Part shown: positions 51,414-64,000 of the stretch, in pieces | Layout: each line of letters begins with the position of its first letter | How positions within the stretch are numbered: the stretch's first letter is position 1 | NCBI RefSeq assembly: GCF_964340395.1 | Contig: NC_135563.1 | Coordinates: 12,765,651-12,829,650, forward strand | Length of the DNA stretch: 64,000 nt | Origin: Glandiceps talaboti | Lineage: Eukaryota > Hemichordata > Enteropneusta > Spengelidae | Reading direction: 5' to 3' | The notes under the pieces: model-generated | The model's database searches: none | Seen by the model: only the letters and a program-made list of their open reading frames with translations | What the model was told of the DNA's origin: nothing | Program-made: the position numbers and the translations under genes

Positions 51414-54400
51414 GGCAAAGAAAGACTTTCACTTGTTACTCGCTTGAATTGTATCTTTTTTCGTTGCTGCTGGGATGATGACAAGACTCACCCTTAGCTA
51501 TCTTACTAGACACCCTCTACTCGATGCATTGTCAGTGAATGATAAAGTCTTGACGAAACGTGCTGACAGAATGGTACGCATGAGCAGAGAACAATTGTTG
51601 ACACCAAGTACTCATGAAGTAATCAGATACAAGGCTCCACCTACCTGTGAATATAATAACTATAAATTAGATAAATTAGATATGAGAAAATCACCTTTGG
51701 GACGAACCGAAGTCAAGGCTGGAGGTAATCCACACAGCAATGCATATAGCGACTACGATAGTAGTTATGAAGTGTTCGCTTACTATGTATTCGTCATAAT
51801 GTCAAATTGATTAACCGGAAATTAATTGTTATCTTTCTTTCTCTTTGAAATACCGGCTTCAGGTAATAATAGTGATTTTTCCGAGGTTAAGATACTGGAA
51901 GTAGCCAATTCCTTCCTAATGTGGTAGGGTGCTTTAGCCATTTTGATATGATCTATTAAGCAGTTGTATTAATATGTCTTGGAAAACACAATTATTGATG
52001 CGTACACGCGTCATTACATTTCACTCCATCTAAACATGAATTGATCATCTACCTCAAGAATAATTGTCAGTGTTAATTGCTAGGATGTAGAAGCAGAGTG
52101 ACCACTTTTATTTGGTGAAAATTCACAATCAAGGAAATAATACAAAGTCTACTCAGAGTTACTTAGACATCACAATTTAGATGTATTTATACAGTCTCAA
52201 GAAGAATTCAATTTGTATATTATAGCACAAATCATTGAAGCATGACAACTTTATGCACTGTGAAGGAGTACTTATTTTAAAGGAAATGTGATAGACAAAT
52301 TAATTTCTACTGAGGGCTAATACTAATAGCAGTAATTACGACGATACTTTCAAATATACATTCAATATATGTATATAACATTTTTTTTAAAGGAAAGGTG
52401 AATGCTATGTTTTAATCACTCACTAAATCAGAAGTATTTCTATTTACCTGTTAAAATAACTAGCTACATTGTTTATTCCCAATCGAAATTTGTGGTAACT
52501 GCATAATATACCGTTTCGTTCCGACTTTGTAAAATATATAGTACCAGACATCACCTTTAATGTTAATATACTAACTACGGATGTGTTATTGGTCATTGCT
52601 AGGAGTAACCAATGCTAAGTTCCATATCGGATATCAGTAACTGGGGAACGCCTTATAATGTGCTGTTTTTACCTTCAATAGCAATAAGCCGGGAAGGAAT
52701 TACTACATTTATGTTACTTTACCCGATAGAATCTTTGCGCTGGGAATAGAAAATTACACGTATTTGAATGGGTGAGCACTGTAATATAACCAAGAATATA
52801 TTAGTCAATATTCAAGAGCTAACGCTGATAACCTCACAGGAGTAAACTTGAACTTTGACCATGTTGCAATATCGATAGGGGGTTTTGTATCTAGCTTTTT
52901 CAGTAGACATGTTCATAACACAGTAGCGTTACTCCCGCGATGTGAAATTGTTGCAAGCAGATTATTTGCATCATTATTACACATGGCGTCGAATTACATT
53001 TGCGGTTATATATCATCAATTGTCTGTGATACCAAGTGCATGGAATTCAATGGATACGGCAATATGGACAGCGAACTCAGGTCATACAGTTTGTACGATA
53101 TTGTAGAGGATTCCTGAAATTAATGTCACCTTATTGTATACATGTTTTATATATCTTGGTCTGATTGCACTGGCATTCACATTAGAGTGAATCGTTAATA
53201 TTGTATTAATAGTATTTGAAATGATACGCAATCACTAAACATATGTATGATAGAGAGAGTGCCTTTCCCTCATGAATAAACCAGCCCTGAAATGATTTAC
53301 ACTGTTGCAAGTTAACATTACATTTCTTCTTTACTACTAGTATATATAAGGTCACATAATTTAGTAAAGAATAAAACTCCAACGTTATTTATGAGACACA
53401 GTTATTTTTCTACTCTTGAAATGGGATAGTTTTCAGTGCATGCAATGAAAATTAATGAAGCAAGCAAGTATGAAAGGTAATACTTTTTCGGAATGCAATT
53501 GCAGATTGGTTATCTTAGGGTAGGTATACGTCAATGTGAATGTTATATTAACCTATAAAAGATTAATCACGACATCAAAGTCTTACAACTTATATGGCAT
53601 TTGCTTATTGTACAGTGTTGGTATCCTACAATGCCGAACAGATAACAGGAATTACTGAACACAAAATGTATCCGTCAATGTAACAACGGGTGGTGATTTT
53701 AAAGTAAATGTATGCATTTCACTTCGTATATTAATTCCGTGTCATCTATGCAATTTGTGATTTGTTGATTTGTGGAGATTTTACCAATATTTGTATACTA
53801 TTGATTCGAAACACTGTCTAATTTGGTAGGGTGTCCAATAGTAAGACGCCAGCTGATATAGTTGTAATATTGATTTTGGGAATTATTATTGATTCTATGA
53901 ATGTACTCCTCTGTCTACAGCAACATCGTGGTCCTAACTCAGAAAGAGAGCAAGTGTAAAAGGTATAAATATAATTCAAAATCCAATATCAACATTACAA
54001 ATAGACTTTCCAGCGGACAATCGATAGTTTGGTAAATTGTTTTGTTTCACGATATGTAAGGTATACGCTCATATTGGATAATGAACATCATATGTAGTAT
54101 ATATGATAACCATTAGCTTCATGTATCATGAGTGGTAGGTACCACGACCTGCAAATAAACAATGCAATCCTGAACCTAATGGAAGGTCACATAATCAAAA
54201 GAGACTTGCCTGCTTACATGTGCAATTTTGAAAGTCTCGGGAGTGTCTTTGCCATGATACACTGACTTAATATACTAGACCAAATAATTCATCGATACTA
54301 CGGGAAATCCCTTTGTTACTGTAACTAATCCCCTACAGCAATACAATCCTAGGGGTGTCGTTCCAGCAAATATAATTCTTTAGGTTTGGACACCTTATCT

Positions 54401-57400
54401 CTAATTAGTATCTTTAGACGATTCAACACAGTCTCCTTTTCCGCAAGTTAAGCACTGGATTTCTGAAGAATCGCGGCTAAATATCTGATGATAACATCTG
54501 TGAGCATACACGTTAAAAGCACTGATACTTGAACGAAGTTCACGTAACCACATACCTTTTTTCTCAAATTCATCGTGCCATGTGAGTTTGAACGATTACT
54601 ACTTACATGAATTTTACCATATTACCATTTATGTGGTTGTGTATATATCTGCCATCTGAAATAGAGTAGAACAATGTGATAAGCATGCGTATAAATAACA
54701 CTTCATTTGAGAACATAGAGTTAAAGGCAAACTGACAGCAACAATGTACTCATATCCTGCACGTTAAAGGCTAATGTCATTGACATTCATCGGATTAGAA
54801 CCACCCAGCTACAAATCATTGCAGTCCAAATACCACTTCAGAAAAATCTGTCATGGTGTCATTTGGGAATTGATCGTCTCAGTTTATACAGAGATCTATC
54901 AGGTTGATTAATGTCATTTTATCGTTAAAACGAAATGTTACTAGGTCACTTATAATGGCTATTCGACAGCTAGCAAAGTGAACATACAGTTTCGCGTTTT
55001 TGCAGGACTTTATGACTGGTCTAAGATTCCATTTGCCAAAGTAATTCTTCCATAGAATTTAATCGGAACGTTTCATTCAAAAAATAGTTACACCATTGTA
55101 ATCTTATAAAATATTTAACGGCACTGAATCTCATCATCTTATATTGTTAGTTTAATTTCACCATGCATAACAATAGTATGCAACATACTAACAGGGTTAA
55201 TAATAAAACTGTGACTTGGAGGAAGTTCGTTGAACTGACACTCACATTTGTATTTATGTTTAAGCACCATCTGTGTGTATGTTAGATACTAGTAAATAGA
55301 ATGGTATACATAATGCAATTATATAACTACAATGAAACCTTGGTTTTGCATATAATAGAGTGCACATTTTCTTTAGTATGTAAATCATGATAATTAACTT
55401 TACGTCCACCTTTTTACGGTTTTAATATTCAGATACTATCTAATTCTCTCAGGAGCTCATCATATATTTTCTTATGTCCATATAGTACGTATACCAATAT
55501 CAGTTTAAAAACTGGAATGCAAGGTATTTTTTCATACACAAACCTAGCATGTGCATCTTGGAACTGATGATCAGCAATGATTTATAAATCCATCACTTTC
55601 TGACAGATAACAATGTAAATTCAAAGATTTAAGTACCAGGATCATGTCATTTCTTAATTCACTGCTATAATTTTACAATCTAGTTGCATGTCAGTAAGAT
55701 AAACAAAAAAGTGCATACTCGATGAGCAATCTATAAGTCTATAATACTGGATTCTTTCAGATACTAACCAAATATTTGTGAGCAGGACATGATGTAAGCA
55801 ATCAACAAATCAATTTTGTGGTATGTTACACATTGACAATTTAAAAATTTGCCATAATAGCGGAAGCACTTACTGTTGTTTCTTAGACTAATGCAGCATT
55901 TGATCACTAATAAATGGCTAAGAAGGCTTTGCAACAATTCTGGCCAAACAACATTCCTCTTCTTTTAAAGCGTTCTTAAACCTATCACATGCTTCGTTAC
56001 ATAATGCTTATTCAAGCTTCTCATACATTTTAACAATAACACTAGATGATTTTCTATTTGCTATATTTGTACGGATACGTTTCACAAAGTGACCAACGAT
56101 CTACTGTTCTCATGTTCAGTGACGTCAACACAAATAACGTCATATCCATAATTACCACCTTTCTCAAATATTCTCTCAATAGTGGAATATTCCTTTAAAT
56201 GGCAATGGATCAATATAAATACATTTGTATATAGCTATAGCTAGGATTTCCAACTGATCAATATTGTGTGATGATCATGCTCGTTTGCAATGATTGTCAC
56301 TCTATGTGTTACACATAACATACTATTATTAGATCGAGATTTGACTAATGCGACCAGTTTGCTAAATGTTTACAGCAGTCACTAAAGTGAGTTTCAATAT
56401 TAACTGCTCCCCATGGCATTTAATTCGCTATGTCTTATTTTATTCACCTAACGATTCCTTGGCGTCGAAAAGTTATGGACAAAGGTTACCAAACGAATAT
56501 ATTTTATTTGACTTTTAAGACTTTAATACACGTACATCTTTATTGAACTGTTTATTGTCACCGAGGACATATTATTTGCAGTAAAGTACCAGATAAGTAA
56601 AGCAAAGCAAGGGGAATTTTAATTGATGGATGTCTGGCTTACAGTCTTCACTGTGTGAATGCACTAAACCGTTTGCTTACATTTTATTGGGATAATAAAA
56701 TTATTACGTTGCATTCGGCCACAAATCTATTTCATCGAATAGCTTTATATTAGGAACATATCATGTAAAGTGTTACCTTGGTTACGATTACGTATACCAA
56801 ACAGGGATGTCAGATGTTCGAAGCTCAGCTCTAATAACTCTAGAAGCTACGTATTTTGTTTTCAATCAAATACGCATAAAGTGATATGGACCACTAAACA
56901 GAGTGAACACTTAATGTTACTTTTTAATAAATCACTTCTCGTACAGTACGCATATAATAAAAAAATTAACCATATTTTTAATTTTAACGGGTTAAAATTT
57001 TCTGTTAAACATATTTATGTGAAGGAAATGTTTATATCGTTTCAATCATTAAGATTCAACCTTTAGTAATTTAGTATCATTACTTCGCCACCACAGGTAA
57101 TTCGAATTCTTTTTTATTTATTTCCACCTTACGCACAACCTAAGGTAGTAATCACGTAGCAGGGGATTAGATGTAGTCTATTCCACACTGATAAACAACA
57201 TTTACCAAGTTAACGATTCCTCAAGTCTTTATATCGTATAAGTTGATAACCTTCAGGTCCCAACTGACACAGTAATCCCACCTCGTTAAAATGAACTCGC
57301 AAGAACAGTGTTGTTGTTATCTATCGTGTAAAAGTATAAATCAAGTTTCTAGTTTGAAGCTGTTTTTGTTTTTCTTGTTGTTGTGTTGAAGCTGGAAACG

Positions 57401-60400
57401 ATCAGCTGAAAATCGGATACTTAATTTAAAATGTCTAAAAGGATATCATATATCACGTTCTAATCAGTCCCGATTTTTTAGGAACACAAACTGTAAAACA
57501 AGGAAGGTCTACACATTGAAGCATTACGATATTATATAAGTAGCAATGAATTCTGAACACCTCAAACATGTCAAGTTGACCTTCTATAAAATGGAATCAT
57601 TCGTTTCCTTTTAATATGTGTCTCTATGTCGTCTATAAAATATATCGTCTTAAAATAATACATATAGGAGTCAGTAAGGTACATAACGGGCAATTATCAT
57701 TTCCCTACAAATGAATCATTTGAGAGTGTCACATTTAATTGCATTCGATATATTGTTGTCGAAGCCAGTTTATATGCGAAGAAAGTTTGCAGAAAATGTG
57801 TATATATTTGTTTTGTTTATGTTTTGTTATGGTATTGATTCTTACTTTGTATCATACAGGCCTACATCATGAGAATTGTTGTGTTTTGTGCTATAATTCA
57901 CGTTTGCTTGAGTTTCATTTGCCCTTGGTTGTGAACATGCTACAGCAGATCTTTACTGATGATATCAATATTTCCAGAGGCCAAATTCAAACCGTGACAC
58001 CCCTGAAATGAAATACACTCATTTCCCGATGTGGGCGACATTCATCATGTGTCGAAACGAAATCATCGGCACTTCATTGGCAACATAAGGAATTGTGACT
58101 TGATTCTTTTACCAATATGTTGATTTTGATAATTCACACAAATATGTTAATATAACATGAGATATACACATAAGTGTGAGAATAATCATTACAGACTACC
58201 ATGAGCCAATCGGTTGCTTAGCTACGATTGTCTGCGATGTGAAGACAGATTTTTGATACTTTTTCAATTTGGATAATGTCATTAATTCTGTGTATTTATG
58301 AATTATTATAGTACATATTACGTAAAGAAGGCAAACGATATACCGTTAGGGTAAAGAGATGTGGGACATGACTGTCAACGGACGACTGATTTTCTGAAGA
58401 GGCAATCCTAAGTATTTGCAAGAGAATTTTGCAAATAACCAGGAAATATTCTACATTTGATTTAGTATATGAAATTGTACGATTTACACACTAAAACGTT
58501 GATTATCCTAACCTCTCGACGGTCAGAAATTAGTTCGGATCCCTGAAAGTTCGGCAAATGGTTAATTGAAAAACTGTTTTTAGATACACACATATTATTC
58601 ATATATAATTATATGCCCATGTGTGTGTAGAGGAATAAGAAAGTCGGATGAGTGGATGGATAGACTGACAGACGGACGGACGGACGGACGGACAATAGAC
58701 ATAATATAAAGAACAATAATCATAGCTGATATACTTTCAAGGAGTGAACACACGTAGGCTTATTCTACACCTCCAATTTTAAAATTTGTTCTTGATAACA
58801 ATAAACAGAAATTATTCTTCTATTCTATGGCTCCACTTTTCTCGAGTCCTTTTTAATGATGTGAGCTACTCAAGACGATTCTTTTGATACTGTCTAACTC
58901 GAACAGCCAATTAAAACACGGTACAGACTGTTAAAAACAAAATAACGAGGATCCCCCTACAAGCCTTGTTCAACCAAAAAAGAAAGAGTAAATGAGGTTG
59001 ACCAATCCCTTGAGCCGTTAATCAGAAAGTCTCTGACCACTTAAATTTTTGCAGCTGATATTGTTTTCTAAAGATTACTATTATAAACTTGCTTTACATT
59101 GGTCTAATAAGACACCCACATGGAAAAATAACAAATACTGTTAAGTTAATGTAGGTTGCAAGTTATAACATATAACATGTCTGGTTTTAACAATACTGAT
59201 ATCCATGATGTGATTCAAGTTGCAAGGTCCTTTGTTTCATGATCCAGGACGCTAATAATTATGCATGACCTATAATTGTTATCTTACGATGTATGACTTA
59301 TTGTAATTTCATTATTGTAAAGACACGGGCGTCGGATGTCTCTTGCTTAGCTAATTTTAGAAAATTCAAGACTTGGTTTGACTTCGGCGCTGTAAGCATT
59401 TTTCTCAACTTCCTCAGAATGTGAGTTTGACCTCAACCTTAGAGCGTTCATGAAATGAATTTTAAGTCTACGTTCAAGTTCAACTATTTCGCCTCATATG
59501 TAGTTTATCTTCCACTACATCCATCTTTTTTGCTTTTAAAATATTACAATCCTGTCGGTATCGTTACCCTTACAACAATAACTATTATTTTTTTTATTCA
59601 GAGTTGTCAATTTTGTTCTCTCATAGATGCATAGTACACAATATTGCATACCCATGTCACTAACAATTGAAGACTTCTTGAAGGTCTTGAAAGTATCAGA
59701 CTTGTCTCCCCTCTGGATGGTTTGAATAATACATAGCTTCCACAATGAAGTATATCTACAGTTCACAGTGTTCCATTTATCACAGAAATGGCATAATTGG
59801 GTTATATCCCAATCACATTGGCTAGTATGACCGATACTACCTTATGACATGCTCTAATAACGATAAACCATTCATGTATATCGCAATGTAATTTGTAAAT
59901 TAAAATATAAATAATCACTCCCCAGTGACTCCTAAACATTGTTAGGCTGTGTCAGTGTTATGTTCATACGTTTAGTTAACTATTTATATTTGGTATTTTT
60001 GAAATATATGTGCATATACTTCATTTTTTAAACCACGCGGTGAGTCATATTGGTCATTTTGTAACCACTTGCATTCACACTGAAGCTGCTCTAAAACTTT
60101 TTTTTGTCATTTCTTTCTTTAAAAAAAACACCTTAGCAACTTTGTTTTTTCTAACACTTCGCCTATGTAGTAAATAACGGTACATTATGCAATTATACTT
60201 TTATTTCCCGTGTCGACTGTTACAATTACACAAATGTAACACACATATCATACAATGTCGTGGCTTACAAGTCAATGGGCGTTTACATTTCCACTGACAG
60301 TGATAAATGAGAACTTCAGAAGAGTTAATCAACCCGCTTCAAATTATTTTTTCAAAAAGCAAGGGTAATACCAGGGTATGAACTGTCATAATCGGATGAT

Positions 60401-63400
60401 TTCTGAGATGGGATAAACCATACATCTTGAAGATAAATCGATTACAAAATGACCTCCTTTACATAGTTGAAACTGAAGTCATTACATACCGCAAAAATCA
60501 AGAAGAAGTGAAGCAAAGAGGGGGATGAAAAGATAGTAATTCCGTCATTATAAAATAATGTATGATACGCAAATGAAAAATACACAGCATTCCATTTTAT
60601 TTTTCTAAATACGGCGTAAATAACAAATTAAATATATTTTAATATGTTACTGTTTTCGGAAATTAACTTTCTTGTCAAAATGATGGCGAAAAATATTATT
60701 TCGCAGTAAAGCTTAGGAATTAGTAATTACCAAAAGTTGTTATGTTGATATTGTGAAATATCCAAATATGGATATGGATCATTTACTTCGAAGTTGATAT
60801 TATATCCACATTATATTTTGTGATATTAAAATATCATGGATTTACATTGCGAATATGTATTATTTTTATATCAAGTCCGACTTGTTGATTATGTCAAAAT
60901 TTGTTCGATCAGCTACTGGTAGCAGTACTAATTACCTTCTTTAGTTATCACAGTGGTAATTAGAAGAAAGCTATCATGGATGTTGGAATGAAAGAACGGT
61001 GTATGTATATGTCCGTCAATTCATTTCCCACATGAATAACAGGTAATTAAGACTAGCACGAACATAAAGCAGATACAAATTTAAACCGAAGAAAACTGTT
61101 TATATAATGTACGCTGAACTACCGCTTGTCTATCGGCATCTATTCTGTTACACTTTGTACCTTGCGTACAAACATTTCCATTCAAATCTGAATTATTTAC
61201 TCTAATAAATACTCGAAATTTTTTTGCCATAACATTTTGAAATTAACTTTGTCGTCTGTGCCAGATGCCAAACATATCAATTTGTAAAAATGTTCTAACG
61301 CACAATAATATTTAGAAGTTATTCCTCGCTACGAAAAGTATTCTTCCCATTGCATATGTGATGTAGTCTGTAGACCCATTTATGAATATAATCCTGTCAT
61401 TTGCATATTTATAAGTCGTATACAGATGTTGTAAATGTAATAAGGTTATATTTTAGGTTTAATTAGTTACCTGCTGTTAAAACGAAGAATTGTATTGATA
61501 ACTAACACATATCCTTAAGTTAAATATTGAATGATATGTTGTGTTTGTAACACATGTTTTTACTTTACTTTAAAGCGTGCAATGTCACATGTATTTCTTC
61601 CTCTTCCCATTTTGTTACCTTTCTTTGAATCAATGAATCAGTGCTTAACTGTATAATATGTAGTGATTTGCAAACTAGTGAGATGAGACAACAAGCTCGT
61701 TTAATTAGTGGAGACATGTCTTATTTGCGTATACGGCCGGGAAGCTATGCAACTACATTATCAAAGGTCACCATATTGATTCACTTCCATGACTTCATTT
61801 GACAAGGTAGATGCATCACAATCCGTCAAATCTAATCAAAATGACAAATAAAACAAAATCACACTGGAGTCATTATTCTATTGATCTTTTAATGAGCAAA
61901 CTCCCATAGTAATTTCGCCGTTTGCATTACTGTTTATCACAGCCAGTTAGAGTGCGATAACCTTGGTTTTAGTATTAACTTTTTCATGATAGTTTCATCA
62001 TGGCTTCAAGCAAATGATCTCTTACGCATTATATCAGATTCCATGCCTTTACTATGACATTGGGCAAACCAACGGTGCGAACGCTAAGTAAGAATTCACT
62101 TTTGAATGTGTGCTAGAGAGTCAGTCGCTCGCAAAAATGAATAAGACTTTTAATATTGTTGAACATCTACATAAACGTCTGTCTTACATAATGTACAGGG
62201 GTTAGTAAAGCTAGCAGTATCTCTATCAAACCAGCTCACAATAACAATACTCTCTGCAAATTCAGTCGCAAGGTTGGAAATCTCAGGAATTTGTTACCTG
62301 AACATGTAAAGCAGGCTAACACTTTTAAACACTTCAAAGTCTATTACAGATACACTTTTTCTGCCTAACATTTTCTTTATTTACCTGGAGGCATAATGTC
62401 ACAATGTGTGTATTTTATGTTTTAAGGTATGAGCGTTATGTGTGTTTTAAGGTATTTTAGAATTTCTACGTGGAGATTGTCGATTTGATGTATACGGGCC
62501 TCAGTGGAAAGAAGTTAACCCTTCAACGATTTGCATTGTTCGTAACGCTTATTGAGTTTTGCCCGGAATAAATATATTTTATAATACATGTACTACTTAT
62601 AATAATAGGTAAAGAATTCAATGGTTCGTTATACATTCAGATGGAATTGTTAACCTTAAGTAACGAAGTACCTATTACAGTAGCTATATGGCTTCCTGGT
62701 AAATGACATATTACACAGACATTTTCCATAAACAAATACGAATTGTGCGAAACAGGGCCCACAGATTAGATATACTTGTAGACATGTGGTTATATTATTA
62801 TTGCTTCTGTTTTGTCAAAACAATACCACCATTTCCGTCGCCTTTGTGACATCGTCACTAACAAGTAAGTCTGCCATATCCTATATTGTACATATGGCCA
62901 AACACAACACATGTGTAATATCTCAATATATTAAACTGATTCCATGCTTTTCCACTTGATATGGTCTTCATGTTCATAGTCTTCAGTAGCAATGCATGTA
63001 TGTGTCGAAACAAAAACGATATTGGCCATTTTCTGACCTACAGTGCAGAAATGTATATGAAAGTGGGTTTATCATTTCTCGCACGACTAAAAGGGACCTC
63101 AAGGAATGTTTAACTAGTCCAGCTATTAAATCACATGTATTTGGAAGGGAAAACTAAAATTAGAGTGATGTAAATGGAATATCAGCACGCTACGCATGTA
63201 TGTATTCGTCAAATTGCAGTTTTATGTTATGTTTTACAGAAATAGCATCCCTGGAGTTATCAAAGTAGACACCACAAAATGTCGAAATCTAGGTAACATT
63301 AAATTGCCTGACCACATATCTAAAGTTTGGGGGAGATTTCATTTCATATCACGACATGGACAAATTTGATGCCATGTGAATTGTAGGAAAACACTAACAT

Positions 63401-64000
63401 TGCTGAAAAGCAACTGGCACGTTTAGCATACAATTTTATTTTGTGAAACTGTAATTCATTTTACTCACTCACAGTAAATAGTTGTCAAACTTTCAATATT
63501 GTACTTGATATTTAACTGAAATGTCACTGATAAGTTTGCGCGGGATATATACGATTAGAAGGTACAGGATAACCTAGAGTGTGCCAAAGTGAATATGGAA
63601 TGTGGGCGTTCAGCTACGGCGGGTTCTAAAGATCCTCGATGTGAACTCGATAACCTATATTTTAAAGCTTATTCCGCAAAATTTTTAAATTCTATGAATT
63701 ATTCCATCAGATATCTGTTCAATTTAGTAATAATTAGAATCTACTTAAAAGTGTATTGTTGCAACACGATACATACTTTAGATTATCATTGGAAAGTGGA
63801 ACCAAAGTATAATGCGAGCTTAATCTATCGTGCTTTTAATGGATAATGTGACCGACCCCTGCGATAAGCATCCACATCGATTTCACATCTGGAGTATTGA
63901 AGTTATTATGAAAACGTGAATGATGTTGAATATGGTGCTGTAATTTGCTCAAGAAAATTAGTTAAAGTTAAAAGCAGTACGCATCTGATCAGTGGTGATG
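51414..64000. other. DNA upstream of the GPCR gene; no convincing gene
   Basis: The proximal promoter of the receptor should begin here, but no TATA box stands out within about 150 bp of the ATG. The longest frames are 51475-51810 (plus, 111 codons) and 52785-53117 (plus, 110 codons). Neither has a recognisable domain, and both are within what chance allows in DNA this AT-rich. Short palindromes (60758-60775 and 60821-60836) and one GGAC microsatellite are the only structured sequence noted. Confidence 0.55.
58671..58693. repeat. (GGAC)n microsatellite
   Basis: About five GGAC units after ACTGACAGAC. Confidence 0.9.

Overview
The window reads as nuclear DNA of an AT-rich (about one third G+C by eye) animal, most likely a marine invertebrate. 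The evidence is one clearly animal-type neuropeptide G-protein-coupled receptor (GPCR) split by a very long intron, many long di- and tetranucleotide microsatellites, no operons or bacterial signals, and very sparse coding sequence. The phylum cannot be fixed from the sequence; the receptor would fit a lophotrochozoan or an invertebrate deuterostome.

The one secure gene is a class A (rhodopsin-type) GPCR on the minus strand. Coding exon 1 (51080-51413) carries the N-terminus with three N-glycosylation sequons, TM1, TM2 and the first extracellular loop. A 28,128-bp phase-1 intron (22952-51079) follows. Coding exon 2 (22008-22951) carries TM3 to TM7 and the tail. Joining the two at consensus splice sites gives one open frame of 425 codons with every class A landmark in order. 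The closest family I recognise is the thyrotropin-releasing hormone / growth-hormone-secretagogue / orexin-like group. A candidate poly(A) signal lies 106 bases past the stop.

Layout: 1-991 noncoding with AAAT and CAAA microsatellites; 991-1248 a minus-strand 85-codon frame of coding-like composition; 1249-9565 noncoding with CA and TTA repeats, a C tract and a diverged pair of about 175-bp repeats; 9566-9725 a possible plus-strand exon; 9726-21896 noncoding with G tract, GA and TA repeats and one G+C-richer patch; 22008-22951 receptor exon 2; 22952-51079 the receptor intron, holding large TA microsatellites, a 145-bp near-perfect palindrome and several degenerate coding fragments, the best being a TPR-like piece (49279-49440) and a broken plus-strand frame (23815-24363); 51080-51413 receptor exon 1; 51414-64000 upstream DNA with no convincing gene.

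At this base composition, many open frames of 60-110 codons are expected by chance, so nearly all small ORFs are left unannotated. Entries outside the receptor are hedged. No previously undescribed system is evident.
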